From: Climacium dendroides
Taxonomy: Eukaryota > Streptophyta > Bryopsida > Hypnales > Climaciaceae
Reading direction: 5' to 3'
Length of the DNA stretch: 64,000 nt
NCBI GenBank assembly: GCA_950106755.1
Contig: OX467084.1
Span: forward strand, 27,035,213 to 27,099,212
This document shows, in pieces, positions 12,386 through 24,844 of this stretch (its first letter is position 1; each line of letters opens with the position of its first letter). A program made the position numbers and the translations under genes. Under the pieces are notes generated by a model. The model ran no database searches. It saw nothing but the letters and a program-made list of their open reading frames with translations, and was not told the origin of the DNA.

Positions 12386-12626
12386 TTGAAATTAGGTTGC
12401 CCCATATTAATTTTTTGACCTGTGACATTATATAAATATTATCTATTATAATATAAGAATGCACTACTTTTGAATTATTTAGATATTGTTGTAATTATCG
12501 AGAATTAGGACTCATGAACCTCCATGTATATAAACGGAAATATTTATAGTAACATGTATTGGTTTTGATGGCTTTCTTGGGGTAAGGCAACCTAATTGTT
12601 AAAGCAACCTAATTTTACTATTTTGT
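12386..12626. mobile_element. MITE family 1, copy 3
   Basis: The left end is partly eroded (TGAAATTAGGTTGCCCC); the right end is well kept (GCAACCTAATTTTACTATTTTGT). The interior shares TGTGACATTATATAAATATT with the 11669 fragment. About 240 bp, non-coding. Confidence 0.75.
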
Positions 12627-15053
12627 ATAGAGGCTAGGCCAATTTGTAGTATATAAGAAGCTTGAAATCTTCACTTGTGATTAGACAAAAGGTTGAAATT
12701 TGTGCAATTGACTCTAAAGGAAACTAGAGAAACGAAGCATTGAACACACTTGTTCATCCATACATCACATCATTTTTGGCTAACTAATGTGGTGGTAAGC
12801 TTGTGTCTATTGAGGTTGAATCTTTGGAAAGACATCATTTAAGGACTAAAAACACATGATGAATGACTTTTAAGGAATTGTAGATACGAAAATTGCACCT
12901 ATTCATTTAGGATTTAGATAATGATTTTTAGTTGACTACCATGGTAATAGGGCCACATCCTTTAAGGGTTAATCCATAAAGGACCATTGGACGGAACGTG
13001 TTTCCTAAGAGAATTTGTCAAAAATTGCAATTTTGTGATGCATTAATCAAAATTGAAAAAAAAAAATCTTAAATTCAAAGATACAAAAGTGTAGTAGACC
13101 ATTATAGCAGAGTGTGAAAAATAATTTAGCCAATTTGATTTCTGAACTGCAAGATAATAATGTTTGAAGTGAAAAGAAAAGTTATTTTCTAACCAATCTT
13201 TAGCCCTCATGGAGTGACAATTTTGATTTCCTCACAATTAAGCCCCTATACAGCATTGAATACAAAATATGGTTAGATACAGATATGAGTGCTAAATCTA
13301 GTTAGATACAAGCATACAAAATTTTAGAGGCAAAAAAAGGGACATACTAATTCTAATTCAACTAACAAATTAATAATACAATGAGGTTAAACAATCTAGT
13401 TATTCATATACTAATAATTTTTTTATGATTTATGAAGTACCAAGAAATTTATTTTTTTGAAAATCAAATGGTAAAAATCTAGAGTTAAACAATTAGAATA
13501 AGTTAAATAATTAATTAATTAATTTTAGAACACAAATTGTAAGATTATAGATTTAGAAACTAGTCCACAATCAAAAATAGAATATTACTTATAAGTCTAT
13601 GTCTTGATTATATTTCAATTGTACCCTTGCCTCCTTTAGTGACTTTTTCTAACTCCAATATATAGTAGTCAAGGTTGCAAGAGAAAAAAAGACATTCTTT
13701 ACTTTCACATTTTTCATTGAACATAAATTATGAATTTAAACTTTGTAGGCCGTAGCTTTACTCTTGAATAATACTACAAATACAATCTACTATAAATCTT
13801 AAGTAAATAGAAAAGTTTATAGATAATGTAGGAACATGACATTTTCTAATTTTGAAAAGATGAGCCCTATCACCAAAGTACTTTGCCAAAAATGATTCAA
13901 TTTATGGACCAATAGGTGCATTTATCATTTCTACATATTCAATAATCTTAAAATTCATCTATTGGACACTTTTTGACCTCAATATTCTTCTAGGGTTATT
14001 ATTACATAAGGTCAAAATCTAATTGTAGGCCACACATTAATTGAAAGCATTAAGGATATAGAAGTATTAGCTAGGATATTAATGAACCACTATCAATACC
14101 TTGGGACCTTGAGAAGCGCATTGGAAACATTCAATGAATTAGTGCAAAATAGAATACCAATTGAATTTGCAAATTTTTAAAAATAAGCATGTGGATGTCA
14201 CATATGTAAGTGACAAAGTGCATATTCTTGGAACCTTCAAAATTTTATTTTCTTACTCTAAATAATATCTTATAAAAATGAACACTTTGGTCTAAATAGG
14301 CATTACATTTGAGGATATGTGGACCTTAGAGAACGCCATCTAATAGGATTTGGAAGATTTTATTTTGCAAACAAAAAAATCTTGCAAGTTGGTTGTTATA
14401 TCAAATGACCTTATTACAAGAAAGTATTGTGTGTAGAACAAAGAAACACTAGATTTATTTGTTTTGTTATTTTGTAAGTCTATTCATTTGAAGGCAATTA
14501 CATCTAATTTCGTAAATTTAATTAATGTGTTGAAGACCTTCAAATGGAACTTCTATTCATTATACTTTGAATTAAGTAACTTTAAAAAAATTATTGTTAA
14601 AGACTAGAAGAATAAAACTTAAATTTAACTAATTATGGACTTTGGCAAGTCCATAAATAACATATGCATGTGCCAAAACATGATGAAAATGTATACATTT
14701 GTACATTTGATGAATAATAACTCATCCTACATGACAAGAAATGAATAGTAACTTGTCTAGTATGACAACCATGAAGTTAAGGGATCTTGTCAAGAGTCCA
14801 AAATCTTTTGTTGATCCATAAAGAATTAATTTGACTAATTTGTTGAATGGACAATCAATAATTTAGGGGAGTCAATTGAAGTCAATTTTATATGAATATT
14901 TTCAAAATTTTGACACAACATATAGCAAACATATATATTGGATGAGTTTTAGAAGAAGTCAACAAGCTAGTGCAAGAACAGTACTATAGGACTCAAGCAA
15001 AATTCTAAGGTAGTACTATAGTATGGAAGTAGTTATAGTTGGTTAGGCAATAC
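12627..15053. other. AT-rich spacer, no gene seen
   Basis: Strongly AT-rich, with stop codons in every frame and no open frame of note. No repeat with clear termini was recognised. Confidence 0.5.
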
Positions 15054-15984
15054 TTAACCCCTAAAGCCCTAAAGGTGTTTTCTGTCAAAAACCATTGGGA
15101 ACTACCACTTCTGCTGCATTCACCTAAGAAAACCAAAAAATTATGTTTTTTCAAAATCTAACCATAGGATCTTGTACTTTACTTGTTTGAAAACATATGG
15201 TAAAAATTTCATGAAATTTGACCGCATAGATTGCAAGATATTTGCATCCAAAGTGAAAAAAACAAGTTTTTTTGCAACTTGCTTGACTAGATTTTTTGGC
15301 TTTGATCCTTTTCAACTAAAAATTTTTGCACTATTAATTTTGATTTTCTAAGTTTTTATGTTGAATATTTGAGTTGAGAATCTAAGAAAAAAAATTCAAC
15401 AAAAAAACACTTAATTTTCACTCATTAAAAAATTATTAAATAGAAGTAGGTTAAAGATTGAAGGAAAAAATAAATCATTAATAGCTTTAAGATGGAATTG
15501 ACATACAATAATCTCAACAGTGAGATTATTCTAGAAAGGAAATCTAACCTTGTCTAAAATTATTTTTGGAAAATAGTAAAAATTGCATTTACAAATGAAT
15601 CCTATAAGTTATTTTTTCAAGAAGATGCTTAGGTTGCCTAAAAAACTAAGATTGTCCATAACTTTCTCATAACTAGTCCAAATGGAATGAATCAAAGCTT
15701 CAAATGTAGACAAAAATATAAGATTTTAGGAAAAATATATTTAAAAAAGTATTTTGACTTTTTGTGATTTTTTTGTGCTGCCCGTTGACTTTTGTTTTGG
15801 GCTTGTTGTGTCATAACTTTTTCTCTTGGGCACCAATTGAAACAAAAATTATATATTCACAAAGCTCTTAGAAAACTCCAGAACCTCAAAAAATATCAAA
15901 AACATTTATTACAAATTGAGACAATAGGAACCTACCCGCATCCAAATTGTCCCCCGAGGGGACAAACAGTCCTTTAGGGGTTAA
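15054..15984. mobile_element. TTAACCCCTAAAG element, copy 1
   Basis: A 931-bp non-coding element that begins TTAACCCCTAAAG and ends CTTTAGGGGTTAA. The palindromic TTAA at each end could be part of the termini or the target duplication. Related copies lie at 27940-28841, about 34950-35750, 40575-41496, 43792-44148 and 46500-47180. Shared internal phrases include TGTCAAAAACCA and CTACCACTTCTG. The superfamily is not assigned. Confidence 0.75.
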
Positions 15985-16528
15985 AAATTTAAAAAATTTG
16001 AGACAACATTAGTGTGAATTTGAGATGGAAAGAAGCATGACCCAACTTTGGGCATGAAAAAAGTTTCACAGCAATTTTGAGAAAACATTAATGTTCTCTT
16101 GAAATAGGTATTTGATCCAATAATAATTTTTTTTTGTCAATTTATAATTCAATCTTTCATTATGTCATGAAAGTTTGAAAAAATCTTTTTATGATTCTCA
16201 ATCTGTGATGTCCAAATTGAGCCAATTTAACAAAATTGACGCTTCAATCCTTCAATGCTTAAATCTAGAGCTCCACAACAAGAGGTTTAATATCATTTGA
16301 TTTAAAATTTGTAAATGCATCTATCTACTCAACTCTCTACATATAACTTTAATTTAGTTATATTGACATAATTTAATCTAAAACTATGATATGCATTGAA
16401 TCATTGAACTACAAAAGTTCAAAAGTCTAGAAATAATTAGAAAAAATTTAAGTTTTCAGATTTGTCTAGAATTGAATTAATTAACCACCAATGCCATAAA
16501 TTTCCTCTAACATAACCAAATTGATGTT
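15985..16528. other. AT-rich spacer, no gene seen
   Basis: Probable 3' flank of the minus-strand gene at 16529-16948. I see no other structure. Confidence 0.45.
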
Positions 16529-16948
16529 TTAATCAATGAGATGCAAGATGTCGTAAGTCTCGACCTCTGAAATATATTTCGGCGGAAACAAAAGGTTGTA
16601 GATCCAAGTCCATGCTTGTTGAGTTCCTTGTAGCAAAGCGGATACCGAGTAGCCCCTAGGGACTTGGTTGGGGACAAGGTTTAAGACTTCCCGAAGTGGC
16701 AAAGCAATGATAGTGGAGGTTGTGGATGATGGAGTTACGACCACATTTTGATTATTGGTGTAAGTCGACACTGGCAACAACTCGACGACAAACTCAAATG
16801 CCATGGAATGCGATGAAGGTTCTTGAAAACATTGATTGATAGATTGGTCATGATCTTGCAATTTGTTGATTTGTTTGCAAATGTGCTTTGTATTTTCTTG
16901 CTCTAGATGCAAGCAAGGGCACGATAGAGGGCACTTTTGTTGCGCCAT
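16529..16948 (-). pseudogene. Tandem family member C, 5'-truncated (139 aa frame)
   Basis: A paralogue of the genes at 18279-19203 and 20991-21908. It shares MAQQ near the start, LPVSTYT in the middle and AWTWIYNLLFP near the end (B: IPVSTFT, AWTWFHDLLFP). No MST-type first exon or LK(H/Y)FPG segment was found above it, and a TAA codon lies two codons before the first ATG, so either translation starts at MAQQ or the gene is a 5'-truncated relic. After LLFPP the frame has slipped relative to B: the nucleotides still align (TATTTCAGAGGTCGAGACTT) but read differently. The family function is unknown to me. Relic status is inferred; expression was not tested. Confidence 0.6.
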
Positions 16949-17428
16949 GGTTTATAGAGACTATAACAATCTCAATTCCAATCTAGTGGCAAATACTCTT
17001 ATAATCATTAAATTTCAATATAATTCTATTGGCATGAACTATTCAACAACTCATCCAAGTGAACAATGACTTCGAAATATATTCACTTTGAAAATAAATA
17101 CATTTGAGATAATACAATCATCATTATATAATTTATAATTATATATACCTTCCCACCATACTTAATTGCCTTGCCCTTTTACATTAACGTAAAAGCACAT
17201 TATCTTTTATTTTTTTATAGAAATTTTAAAGTCTCCCAACAATTGTTGTCTTAAATATGGATGAAGTTGTCAAATTTGTATGAAAAAGTGCTTGAATATA
17301 ATTGAAAAGTATTTTTTTGTTCTCAAAGATGGATGAATGTAGAAAAACAATGCTTCACCAAATATTACGTGATTGCCATCCCGACTTTCTTAAAAGTAAA
17401 AGAGCCCTAATTTATTAGACTCAAACAA

Positions 17429-17735
17429 GATGGGGAATTTCATTAAAATGACAATTATTCTGTGACTTTGGCATTCTCACAGTTTAAACCGGGCAGACTG
17501 AACTCTACTAGCGTCCTAAATTTTTGAAATCTATACCATTATTAGATATCTGAAATCTAGAAAATATGTAAATTTTTAAAACCAATTGGTTTGAAATCTA
17601 CATCTTTCCTAGATTTAATACATTTAATAGTGGTATAGAGTTTACAAATCTAGGACTCTAATAGATTTCATACCGCCCAATCTGAACTGTGAAAATGGCA
17701 CATGGAATATTGCCATTTTAATGAAATTCCCCATC
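17429..17735. mobile_element. MITE family 2, copy 2 (best-kept ends)
   Basis: A 307-bp element. GATGGGGAATTTCATTAAAA at the left is matched over 22 bp by its perfect reverse complement at 17714-17735. The interior holds the CCGCCC(A)ATCTGAACTGTGAAAATGG motif shared with other copies. Non-coding, inserted between family members C and B. Confidence 0.85.
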
Positions 17736-18278
17736 AAGGAACTGTTGTTGACACTGTTGTAGGAGCTGGTGGCTATGGCTGTGGCGCAGCTGAGCAGCAG
17801 ACATAAGTTCAAGTTCAGGGTGGTCTAATTTCATCTGAGTGTATTACCCATAGAGTGCCCTAATAAATCTAGATAATAAATGGTCAGAGGCTCATCAACA
17901 CCAAGACATTCAAATCTGTTCAATGAATTTTGTGCACCATAACTTCAATTCTGCGTAAAATGTAGTTCAAATATATATCAGTTGCAGGACTTCACCTATC
18001 TCAACTGCAATTTTCAATTACTGTATGTGACCAAAAAACAACAAATCATGGAACACAATCACGGCTGTCAATCATAAATTTGCTCAAAACTATCTCACCC
18101 AACCTTAGATATATGCGGCGGGGAGGGATTGTATGCGTAACTATTTGCTCAAAAAAAACTAGAATGAAATACATGGCAATGATCGAGTTCAGTTCTCGGA
18201 TGCTAGTCTGGAAATGGACTCCGCCACTGTCGCGAATTTCGAATGAATTCCGCCAGGAAAACGAAATTGATGATTGTT

Positions 18279-19203
18279 CTACTCGGATCCAGGCTTGCAT
18301 CTCAAGTCACGCCCCCTGAAATAGATTCTAGGAAACAGAAGGTCGTGGAACCAAGTCCACGCCTGCACAGTCCTCTGCAGCATGGCGGACACCAAGCTGC
18401 CCACGGAGTCTCGACTGGTGGGGATCGGGACCATGTCCAGGGCAAGGGCTACTCGAAGTGGCGGAGCGGCGACGACGACAGTGGATGATCGACCTTCGAG
18501 TCCCACATTTGAATTTGAATCGTCGGTGAATGTGGAGACAGGGATCTCGTCGTCAGCGAATTTGAACTCAGGCTGTGCTGGTGAATCCCGTGCTGGGTCC
18601 AGGAGACGTTGTTCAATCGGGTTAGGATCCTGAAGTTTGGACATCGAGAGCGGGTCATGTTCTTGCAGTTTGCCGACCGGGTCTTGATTATGCATGAGTT
18701 TGGAGATGTCGTTGCGAATGCGCTCTGTCCTGGCACGCTCCAGATGCAGTAGGTAGCGCTCCTGTTGCGCCATGGACACGTAGCTGTAGTCTTCCTCCGC
18801 TCGCATCCCCGGAAAATGCTTCAGCCTGCAATTAACGACAGTTCAGGGATATCTTTCAAATCTCAGAACTAGCTGCATTATATTCAGCTAGTTACGTTTC
18901 ACATATGAACGAACGTCCATTTCGTTATGTCGATGAGAAATTCACAACGCTGGCGCGACTTGAAATTTGGGCCACACGTTTTTCCCTGATTGCCTATTCT
19001 TGCAAGCCCAATTCCTTGCTAGCTTGTGCAAACTCTCATCTGGACCAATTCTGATATATATTTTCTAACGGGGAACGAGGATAATTTCCCTATTGAGTAC
19101 CATTTGATTAGAGGCATGCATGCATCAAAAATTGATTTCTAGCAGTGAATTGAATTGAAGAGGACAGTAGTAATGTAGTGGCAGCTTACACGAAAGTCGA
19201 CAT
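18279..19203 (-). CDS. Tandem family member B, unknown function (186 aa)
   Basis: I do not recognise the family. CDS = complement(join(18279..18825,19190..19203)), 561 nt. The 14-nt first exon encodes MSTF plus two bases of Val and ends at GTAAGC; exon 2 starts after TTGCAG with LKHFPG. The protein has a charged, glutamine- and arginine-rich N-terminal third (MAQQERYLLHLERARTERI, likely helical), an acidic middle, the conserved IPVSTFT motif, a small hydrophobic stretch (VVVAAPPLRVALALDM) and the AWTWFHDLLFP motif near the C-terminus. No signal peptide or clear membrane span is seen. Member A has the same tiny first exon, the same phase-2 intron and the same LK(H/Y)FPG start of exon 2, so this is a real gene family expanded in tandem. 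Open alternatives: a membrane-associated or regulatory small protein. Confidence 0.75.
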
Positions 19204-19305
19204 GGTGATCTGGATCTCCGCCACACCGGAAGCACCAACTGCAAATGCAACTGAAATGTGGACAAGTTTGTAAATTAGAAATGACCCAAATGAGAGATGA
19301 GGCCT

Positions 19306-19313
19306 CTTAAATA
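19306..19313 (-). promoter_or_regulatory. Probable TATA box of member B
   Basis: The minus strand reads CTATTTAAGAGGCC about 105 bp above the ATG at 19203. The aligned position above member A carries GTATAACAAGCC, so the element is kept between paralogues. Confidence 0.5.
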
Positions 19314-20488
19314 GGGACTCGGTGAGCCTACCTACGAGACCTCCTTCGCCGCAGGTCATAAATTTGAGACTCGACATATTGTTTTCATTTGGGGATTGAT
19401 TTAATGAATAGGTGTCAAATGACACCTCTCAAACTAAAATGACCATGGCCTCGAATGCAGGTGTGAAATTCCAAAAATTAGACTTTTTTACACCCCAAAA
19501 ATGGCCAATCTCATTTTGAGCTTCTTGGAGTTTGCTCAAAACTAAACAAAAAGCCCAAGTTTTCATAAATTTCATCAATTTTTAACCAATAAAAGCCCAA
19601 TAATTGTCCCTATGGGAGACAAAATGAATTTCAAATAGGTTCATGTGACCTCAATTTTAGACATGTTTTTTTGAAATTTTTTCTTAAGATAGAATATCAC
19701 ATTAGCTTTTAGGGAATATAATTTTTCTTTTCGAGCAATGCTCAAGAGCAAAAAATATGCCACAAATCCCACAATAAGTTCAAAATGGACAGCACAAAAG
19801 AATCTACCAAAACTTGAAATAATTTTTTTTTTTTTTCCCGCATAGATTATATTTTTAGTTACATGGAAGTATGAAACAAGCTTTGATTCATTCCGTTTGA
19901 ATTAATGATGTGAAAATTAGTGAAAATATACGGTATACATTTGACTATTGATCAAAAGGTGTGGGTTGGTACTTGGTACGTGTACGTTGAGTCGGATCTC
20001 GTTCAATTCCACTGGACGGGTGACTTCTCCCACTGCCAAAATCATGCTGAGCTCACTGAACACGACTATTCCATTTCTACATCATTCAAGGCTATTTGCG
20101 TAATCCTTCGATCGATCAAGGTAGATTCATACCACGGTTATCATGGTACTTGATTTGATTTTCAACCTCTCTGGCACTACATACCATATATAAAAGTGAA
20201 AAATGTGGAAAGATGTTGCCAAGTGCAGTTCTAAAGCTAGGAAATTAAACCCAGCAGTCTCTACCTTTCAATTGAAGTGCGCCATGCTGCTTGGGCAACT
20301 TCCATCTAGCTCTCAAAATATCACAATACAAGATATACACAGTAAAGGGCATTCAGTGCACTTTCAAAATTCATTCCACTGATATGCTGCCATTCACGAA
20401 TATTGAAAACATAATTATTACTCGTGAATGCAAATTGAGCAGCGAACAAACGCAAGTGATCGGTCAAACGAATTAAGTTTAACTGGCG

Positions 20489-20713
20489 CAATTCCATTAA
20501 AATGGCGTGGGGATCCTCAAGAAACGAAGGGAATGAACGGGGAATGAAATGATTGAGGGAGCCGGAAGCGGGAGGAGGGGGATGATGTGCACAATACTGT
20601 GGATCATGAAATGCATTTTATATTTTAATTTGTGTACATATCGCCGCAACAGGCCAATTGATGTAAAATAATGTCAAAATGGAGCATGAAATGCCGCCAT
20701 TTTAACGAAATTG
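20489..20713. mobile_element. MITE family 2, copy 3
   Basis: The left end CGCAATTCCATTAAAATGGC and right end GCCGCCATTTTAACGAAATTG are imperfect reverse complements. About 225 bp, non-coding, just downstream of member A. Confidence 0.7.
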
Positions 20714-20990
20714 ACATTAAATGTAGACAGTAAGTTTCTTGCTCAGCACTGGACTGCTAGGGGTTGAAATTCTACAACCCAGCCTTTGACCTCATAAGAC
20801 AGCTAGCCTAGTCCTGCAGCTGGCTATAGATTAAGCTTCGAGCTCTACGCACAGCAACAATCTTATTATAATACTACCATATAATTATCCGATCTGATTA
20901 GTCTAAGTCTCATTGCTGCCATCCGAGATAATTAATTAGACAGTTCAATTTTATCAATTCGCACAGACACACAGGTTTCCTAGTAGTTCA

Positions 20991-21908
20991 CTAATTTGGA
21001 AGGCTTTCGTCCTGAAGTGCGTCCGTGGCCACTGGCTGCATGCTCGTGCTGATCCCAAACCGGGTCCAAAAGGCGACCGCAGTGCGCACCGTCTGCAGCA
21101 TTTGGAACACCGGACGACAGCATTTGCTCATCGACACAGTGGCCCTCGTTGCCGCGTTCCCGGGGAGGACTCGAGCGCGGGCAAGGACGATTTCCTGAGC
21201 CTCTGTAGCGTCGCTGGACGTCAATATAATTGCCAATGATCGGGTGGAATCGAAAATAAGTGAATAATCACTGTAAGTCGAGACTGGCAACTCATCGTCG
21301 TCATCGCCGTCGTCGGTGGGGTGGTTGGAATCCTCGATGGAAGCTTGGTCCAGGGAATGTTTGGTCGAGTCTTGGTGTTGTTCGTGGATCTGGTTCAGAA
21401 TTTGCTCTGTCATCTCACTCTCCGTCCGGCACTCTTGCAGCTCCGATGTTATTTTCTTCCCTCCCACACCTGGGAAATACTTCAGACTGCATGCAACGAC
21501 ATATTTTTCACAACATTAGTTTTGCATGTACTGAAGCCAGTATCGCAAATTTTAGCTCATTCGGGAGCTCCAGGTACACACTTCCGGGTTAGATAAACAC
21601 GAGGAAGTCAGCAACGTAATTCCACACTATTACTGATCGACACCGTAATGTAGGCCCACTTTCTACCAGGATTGTCAATTTCGACAATTAATTGACCCGA
21701 TTCTGGGCGAGCGCCTATATAAATTGTGACGTACATCAACAAAAAAATCCTCTAAGAAAACTAGGCCTGCTATAGAATTACTGACATTTAATTCTAAGCC
21801 CCCTGAGAATCGAAGTGCCAAGTGTAGAATTTTCAGCCAACTACACGAATCAAGGGAAAGGAGAGGACAAGGTTGTGGGCAGCTTAATTACAGGAAAGAC
21901 GTCGACAT
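20991..21908 (-). CDS. Tandem family member A, unknown function (170 aa)
   Basis: CDS = complement(join(20991..21486,21892..21908)), 513 nt. Exon 1 (17 nt) encodes MSTSF plus two bases of Leu and ends at GTAATT; exon 2 starts after GCATGCAG with LKYFPG. Next come a charged segment (EMTEQILNQIHEQHQ, likely helical), an acidic run (DDGDDDDELPVSTYS) containing the family motif, and a Cys/Arg-bearing C-terminal half (SMSKCCRPVFQML...AVAFWTRFG). The C-terminal motif aligns only loosely with the AWTWFHDLLFP of member B, so the paralogues have diverged strongly while keeping gene structure and promoter. GC is higher than in the spacers. I do not recognise the function. Confidence 0.75.
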
Positions 21909-22047
21909 GGTGAATGGCGACTTGGCGATCAAGGCGTGAGCTCTCGGATGCCGCAACAACTGTGTACGAAATGCTGAAGCAAAATGATCGAGGACAAGCT
22001 CACACTCAGTAGTTGATCGAATGACAGAGATGAGTGGTGGTGAGGCT

Positions 22048-22054
22048 TGTTATA
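22048..22054 (-). promoter_or_regulatory. Probable TATA box of member A
   Basis: The minus strand reads GTATAACAAGCC about 140 bp above the ATG at 21908. It aligns with the TATTTAAG box above member B, and the flanks (GGTGAGG..CC.....CGAGACC) also match. Confidence 0.45.
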
Positions 22055-22280
22055 CTGTATAATGATCGGGTGAGGTCCCTTCTGGCGAGACCAGCAAGGG
22101 AGCCTTCCTGTCGAGACTGGACAATGCGCCCTACTTGCGAGATCGATCAAATGCCGGGTCTCCGCCTTTGAAATCTGCCTCCACTCAATCACGCTTCAAT
22201 CATTCTGAATTTTTCCTCAATTTTTATGTTCATTTACTCCTCTTTGATATCATTTTTGTGCAAAAATTTTCCATTGGATA

Positions 22281-22544
22281 AGGAATTTCATTGAAATGGC
22301 GGTGTTCCATGTGTCATTTTCAAACCGCCCGGTTTGAACCATAAAAACGTCATCTAAGACAAGTATAGGTTTCAGACATCTAAGACTAGTGTACATTTCA
22401 AACCGCCCAATTTGAACCATAAAAGTGTCATCTAAGACAAGTATAAATTTCAGACATCTAAGACTAGTGTACATTTCAAACCACCTGATTTGAACCATAA
22501 AAACTCCCAAAGTTGCGGAATGGCACCATTTTAATGAAATTCCC
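22281..22544. mobile_element. MITE family 2, copy 4, with 78-bp internal repeats
   Basis: The ends GGAATTTCATTGAAATGGC and GGCACCATTTTAATGAAATTCC are reverse complements. The interior is built from about 2.5 units of 78 bp (AAACCGCCCGGTTTGAACCA, CATCTAAGACAAGTATA, CAGACATCTAAGACTAGTGT). The translated open frame across these units is an artefact of the repeat. Confidence 0.8.
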
Positions 22545-24844
22545 TGAATTTGGGCATTATAGATTATATTAGAAATGGAAACTTTTCTTCCAATTGAGTA
22601 AATTTCTCACTGATATAAAGTAAGTCATCAGATAAATGTTATAATAGTTTACATTGGATCGTTCTTGTACTTGAAGGCCAAAATGAATCTAAAGTTAGTC
22701 ACTGTTCTTCAGAATGTACATTTCAAAATATTTAAAGATGAAGAAAAAAATGATAATTGAAGAAAGAGTTATGGTTTTATTACTTTATGGTGATTGTGAG
22801 AAACACCTATCCAATTTTGCATCACACCCTGTTTGCTGATTTGTTATTTAGCCATGACTTTTGTGTTTTGGCTTCAAATGACTCAAGAGAAGGTACTCAT
22901 GACTATTATACATCTTGCCTAATGTTTTTTTGCTATTTTTAAAAATATTTTATTATCTAAAAATAACCCCTAATTTTATGTTGCATTTGCTAATGTATGG
23001 GAGGGGGGTAAAACTAAAATTAGTACCAATTGCAAAAAATGAATTTGGAGTTGAAATTTCAAGGAGATGCCAGCTTTCTAATAAATTTGTAACTATTTTT
23101 CAAAGGAATTCTAAAAATAGCTAATTTTATATTGTGTAAAAGTCCACAAAGTGAGCTTCTTTTAACTTGCATTTTAAAACATGTAAAATATTATTTTGAT
23201 GGTTCTTTTGATGAATGACCATCTCTATAGAGTTGTTACAAATGAATTATATATAGAGAGAGAGAGAGTTAAAATATTAAAATTGAATATCTATTTTTTG
23301 AAATTCAGCAATTTTCTAGTTTTCTTTCTTAGAGAATTTTTCTATGATTTTCCTTTTGGTGATTACCTTGAATTCATCTTAAAAGGTATATACATTGGCT
23401 ATATTTTTTTAATTTTTCAAGAATTGTTTTCCTAATTTTACAGTACTAAAATTCAAATGAATTGAGAATAATTGTCAAATTGTATTTTCTTTTGGAATGA
23501 TAATCAGGATGAATGGATGATAACAAGGTATGAATGCATAATTGTATAGAAATTAGTTACATTAAATCATCATCTTCCTACATCCTACTAACCCTTGCAT
23601 AAAGAAGGGATTGAAAACTAATTTATCTTCAAATGGTATCTTAAAAAAATTTGATCCACACACAACATGCATGATAAAAATAATATGTGAAACACATATA
23701 GTGAGATAAAATCAATTGTAGAAATTATCTAAAAAGTGGTAGAAATCCACACAAGCACAAATAACCTAATTTATAAGTAAAAAAATAAACAATATATAAT
23801 ACTAATAATAAAAAATTGTAAACATATCATTACAATACCAATAAACTATCAAGTATGTGCAATACCAAAATAGTGCTTTTGTATATAAGAATGAAATAGT
23901 TTATAATTATAGAATCCACCACTTTGGAAAGATGGAAAGTAAGGTTGAGGGACCAATAGCCAATCATTTAAACAATTTTTTAGCAAATTGTTCATAGTAT
24001 GATGTGGTGGAAATTTTTCCCATGTAGGAAGATAGAAAATATGGGGATAGCAAAATTTTGAGAATTTTATTTCCAAAATAGAAATTAATGTGAATTTTGA
24101 GAGTCAAAGAGTGCATTTCATCGATAGCCAATGTTTAGAGTCTTCCAATTCCAATCATTCAAGAACTAGTTTCCTATTCACTATTTCCTACTTTCTTGCT
24201 TACTACTTCAAGACATGTGTCATAATCTTATTAGTCCCAAACTTGTAAAAGACCAAAAAAATACATTCCAAGCTTCCGTTGGAAATTTGTTCCAGCCTTG
24301 GTTGGAAATACTGCACCCTTACTAGTTGGGTACCAGGTGTGGTTGACAATTGGTACCTCAACCTTAATCAATCTTCTCTTCAATCTTCCTCTAACCTATG
24401 GAATTTGGTGGTGGATCTAAGACAAAGAGATTCTCAATTGAGAAGTGTTTTTTCCTCCCTTTGGTCTAGGATGGAATTGGTTATTTCTTCCTTGTTTTGT
24501 CTTCATCAAAGCTCATGGACCAAAAATCAATTGAATTGGCCTATCAATGAATTATATTCCATTCACACATCAATATGTGGTTAAAATGGTTGATGATTTT
24601 TGTATAGTATTATAGTCATTAGATTAGTTTGATATTGTATAACTATGATATTAGTTTTGTGATGTTTATAGGGATACGATATAAAGGAATAGTAATTTAA
24701 GATTCTAGGATTAATTGATGTTTGTTTGTGAGTTGTACCTCTTCTTCATGTTAAGATCCATACCTTAAGCCTAAGCCTAGTTGTTTGTTTTGTTTTGTTT
24801 TGTTTTGTTTGTTTTGTTTTGTTTGTTTGTTTTGTTTTTTACAT
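22545..24844. other. AT-rich spacer, no gene supported
   Basis: AT-rich, with part of a dispersed repeat at 23850-24200 (also 9680-9960). An open frame at 24279-24584 has no recognisable motif. A TGTTT microsatellite runs from about 24782 to 24838. Confidence 0.45.
24782..24838. repeat. Microsatellite of TTTTG/TTTG units
   Basis: A run of TTTTG and TTTG units about 57 bp long without interruption. Confidence 0.85.

Noticed and set aside
22250..22510. Repetitive 86-codon minus-strand frame
   Set aside because: It is produced by the 78-bp units inside a MITE.
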